A DNA stretch of 44,211 nucleotides, taken from the NCBI RefSeq assembly GCF_009746625.1, contig NZ_VWXL01000026.1, positions 1 through 44,211 of the forward strand. The letters are read 5' to 3'. A model generated the notes under the pieces. It did not search any database and had not been told where the DNA came from. It worked only from the letters and a program-made list of their open reading frames with translations. Each line of letters begins with the position of its first letter. Position 1 is the stretch's first letter. This document shows, piece by piece, positions 44,085 through 44,211 of the stretch. Position numbers and translations under genes: made by a program. The DNA comes from Caproicibacter fermentans. Lineage in GTDB: Bacteria; Bacillota; Clostridia; Oscillospirales; Acutalibacteraceae.

Positions 44085-44211
44085 AGGGGCCGTTGCAAAA
44101 CGGCACGAAAAAAAAGTCGGAGCAACCATACGAAAAGGTATTGGCAGCTCCGGCTTTTTGCTTTAAAATTTAGTTGTGAAAAAAAATAAAAAGCTCTTAG
44201 AGCATAACAGA
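44085..44211. repeat. Dispersed 127-bp repeat, right-edge inverted copy
   Basis: This is the reverse complement of 15-141 with one mismatch (an extra T in place of C within a T-rich run). The copy lies upstream of recJ and here belongs to no gene: in the frame matching the sigma-like tail, a stop codon lies a few codons before the repeat. The window ends inside it. Its three stem-loops are intact. Confidence 0.85.

Overview
The window looks like chromosomal DNA of a spore-forming clostridial bacterium (Bacillota, probably Oscillospiraceae/Ruminococcaceae-like). The evidence is the block spoVB-like, mazG, HU, rqcP, yabP, yabQ, divIC and S1-domain gene, which matches the B. subtilis yabM-yabR order with an HU gene inserted. 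Strong AGGAGG ribosome-binding sites, several TTG/GTG starts and a CIRCE-controlled groESL operon agree. Nearly all genes lie on the minus strand. No rRNA, tRNA, CRISPR array, integrase or intact transposase was seen.

Layout. (1) 1-6690 is accessory and partly decayed. A 127-bp repeat at the left edge forms the 3' end of a truncated sigma-like gene. Next come a gene-poor stretch with a peptidase-C39-like remnant, a four-gene two-component/ABC-exporter module (1500-5075) and a divergent amidohydrolase (5258-6499). A degenerate repeat copy lies at 6540-6690. (2) 6888-15227 is a six-gene efflux operon (ABC ATPase, FtsX-type permease, membrane-fusion protein, TolC-family protein, response regulator, histidine kinase) with a divergent TetR regulator. 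A perfect palindrome overlaps the operon promoter. (3) 15562-21208 is a UgpB-type ABC importer operon ending in a phosphodiesterase of the nucleotide pyrophosphatase family. (4) 21557-25844 holds a holin-like small membrane protein, an M3 oligoendopeptidase and groESL. (5) 25911-31088 holds a lipid kinase, a DUF6483-like protein, an RNA methyltransferase, long-form HPF, a lone fumarase alpha subunit and a second amidohydrolase. (6) 31142-43987 is core: the sporulation/division/translation-quality block, a zinc-ribbon protein, a uridine-kinase-like kinase, HemZ, an MBL-fold hydrolase, Rel and RecJ. (7) 44085-44211 carries the left-edge repeat again, inverted.

Most notable. The promoters of the ABC exporter and of the divergent amidohydrolase share one 42-nt module of GTTTAT boxes with identical spacing, and the regulator's own promoter has a related pair. 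This points to one regulon made of sensor, regulator, exporter and hydrolase. The TetR/two-component-controlled MacAB/TolC-like operon is unusual for a member of Bacillota. The edge repeat, present in three copies, has replaced the C-terminal DNA-binding end of a sigma-like protein. Annotations rest on motif recognition by eye; no database searches were run.
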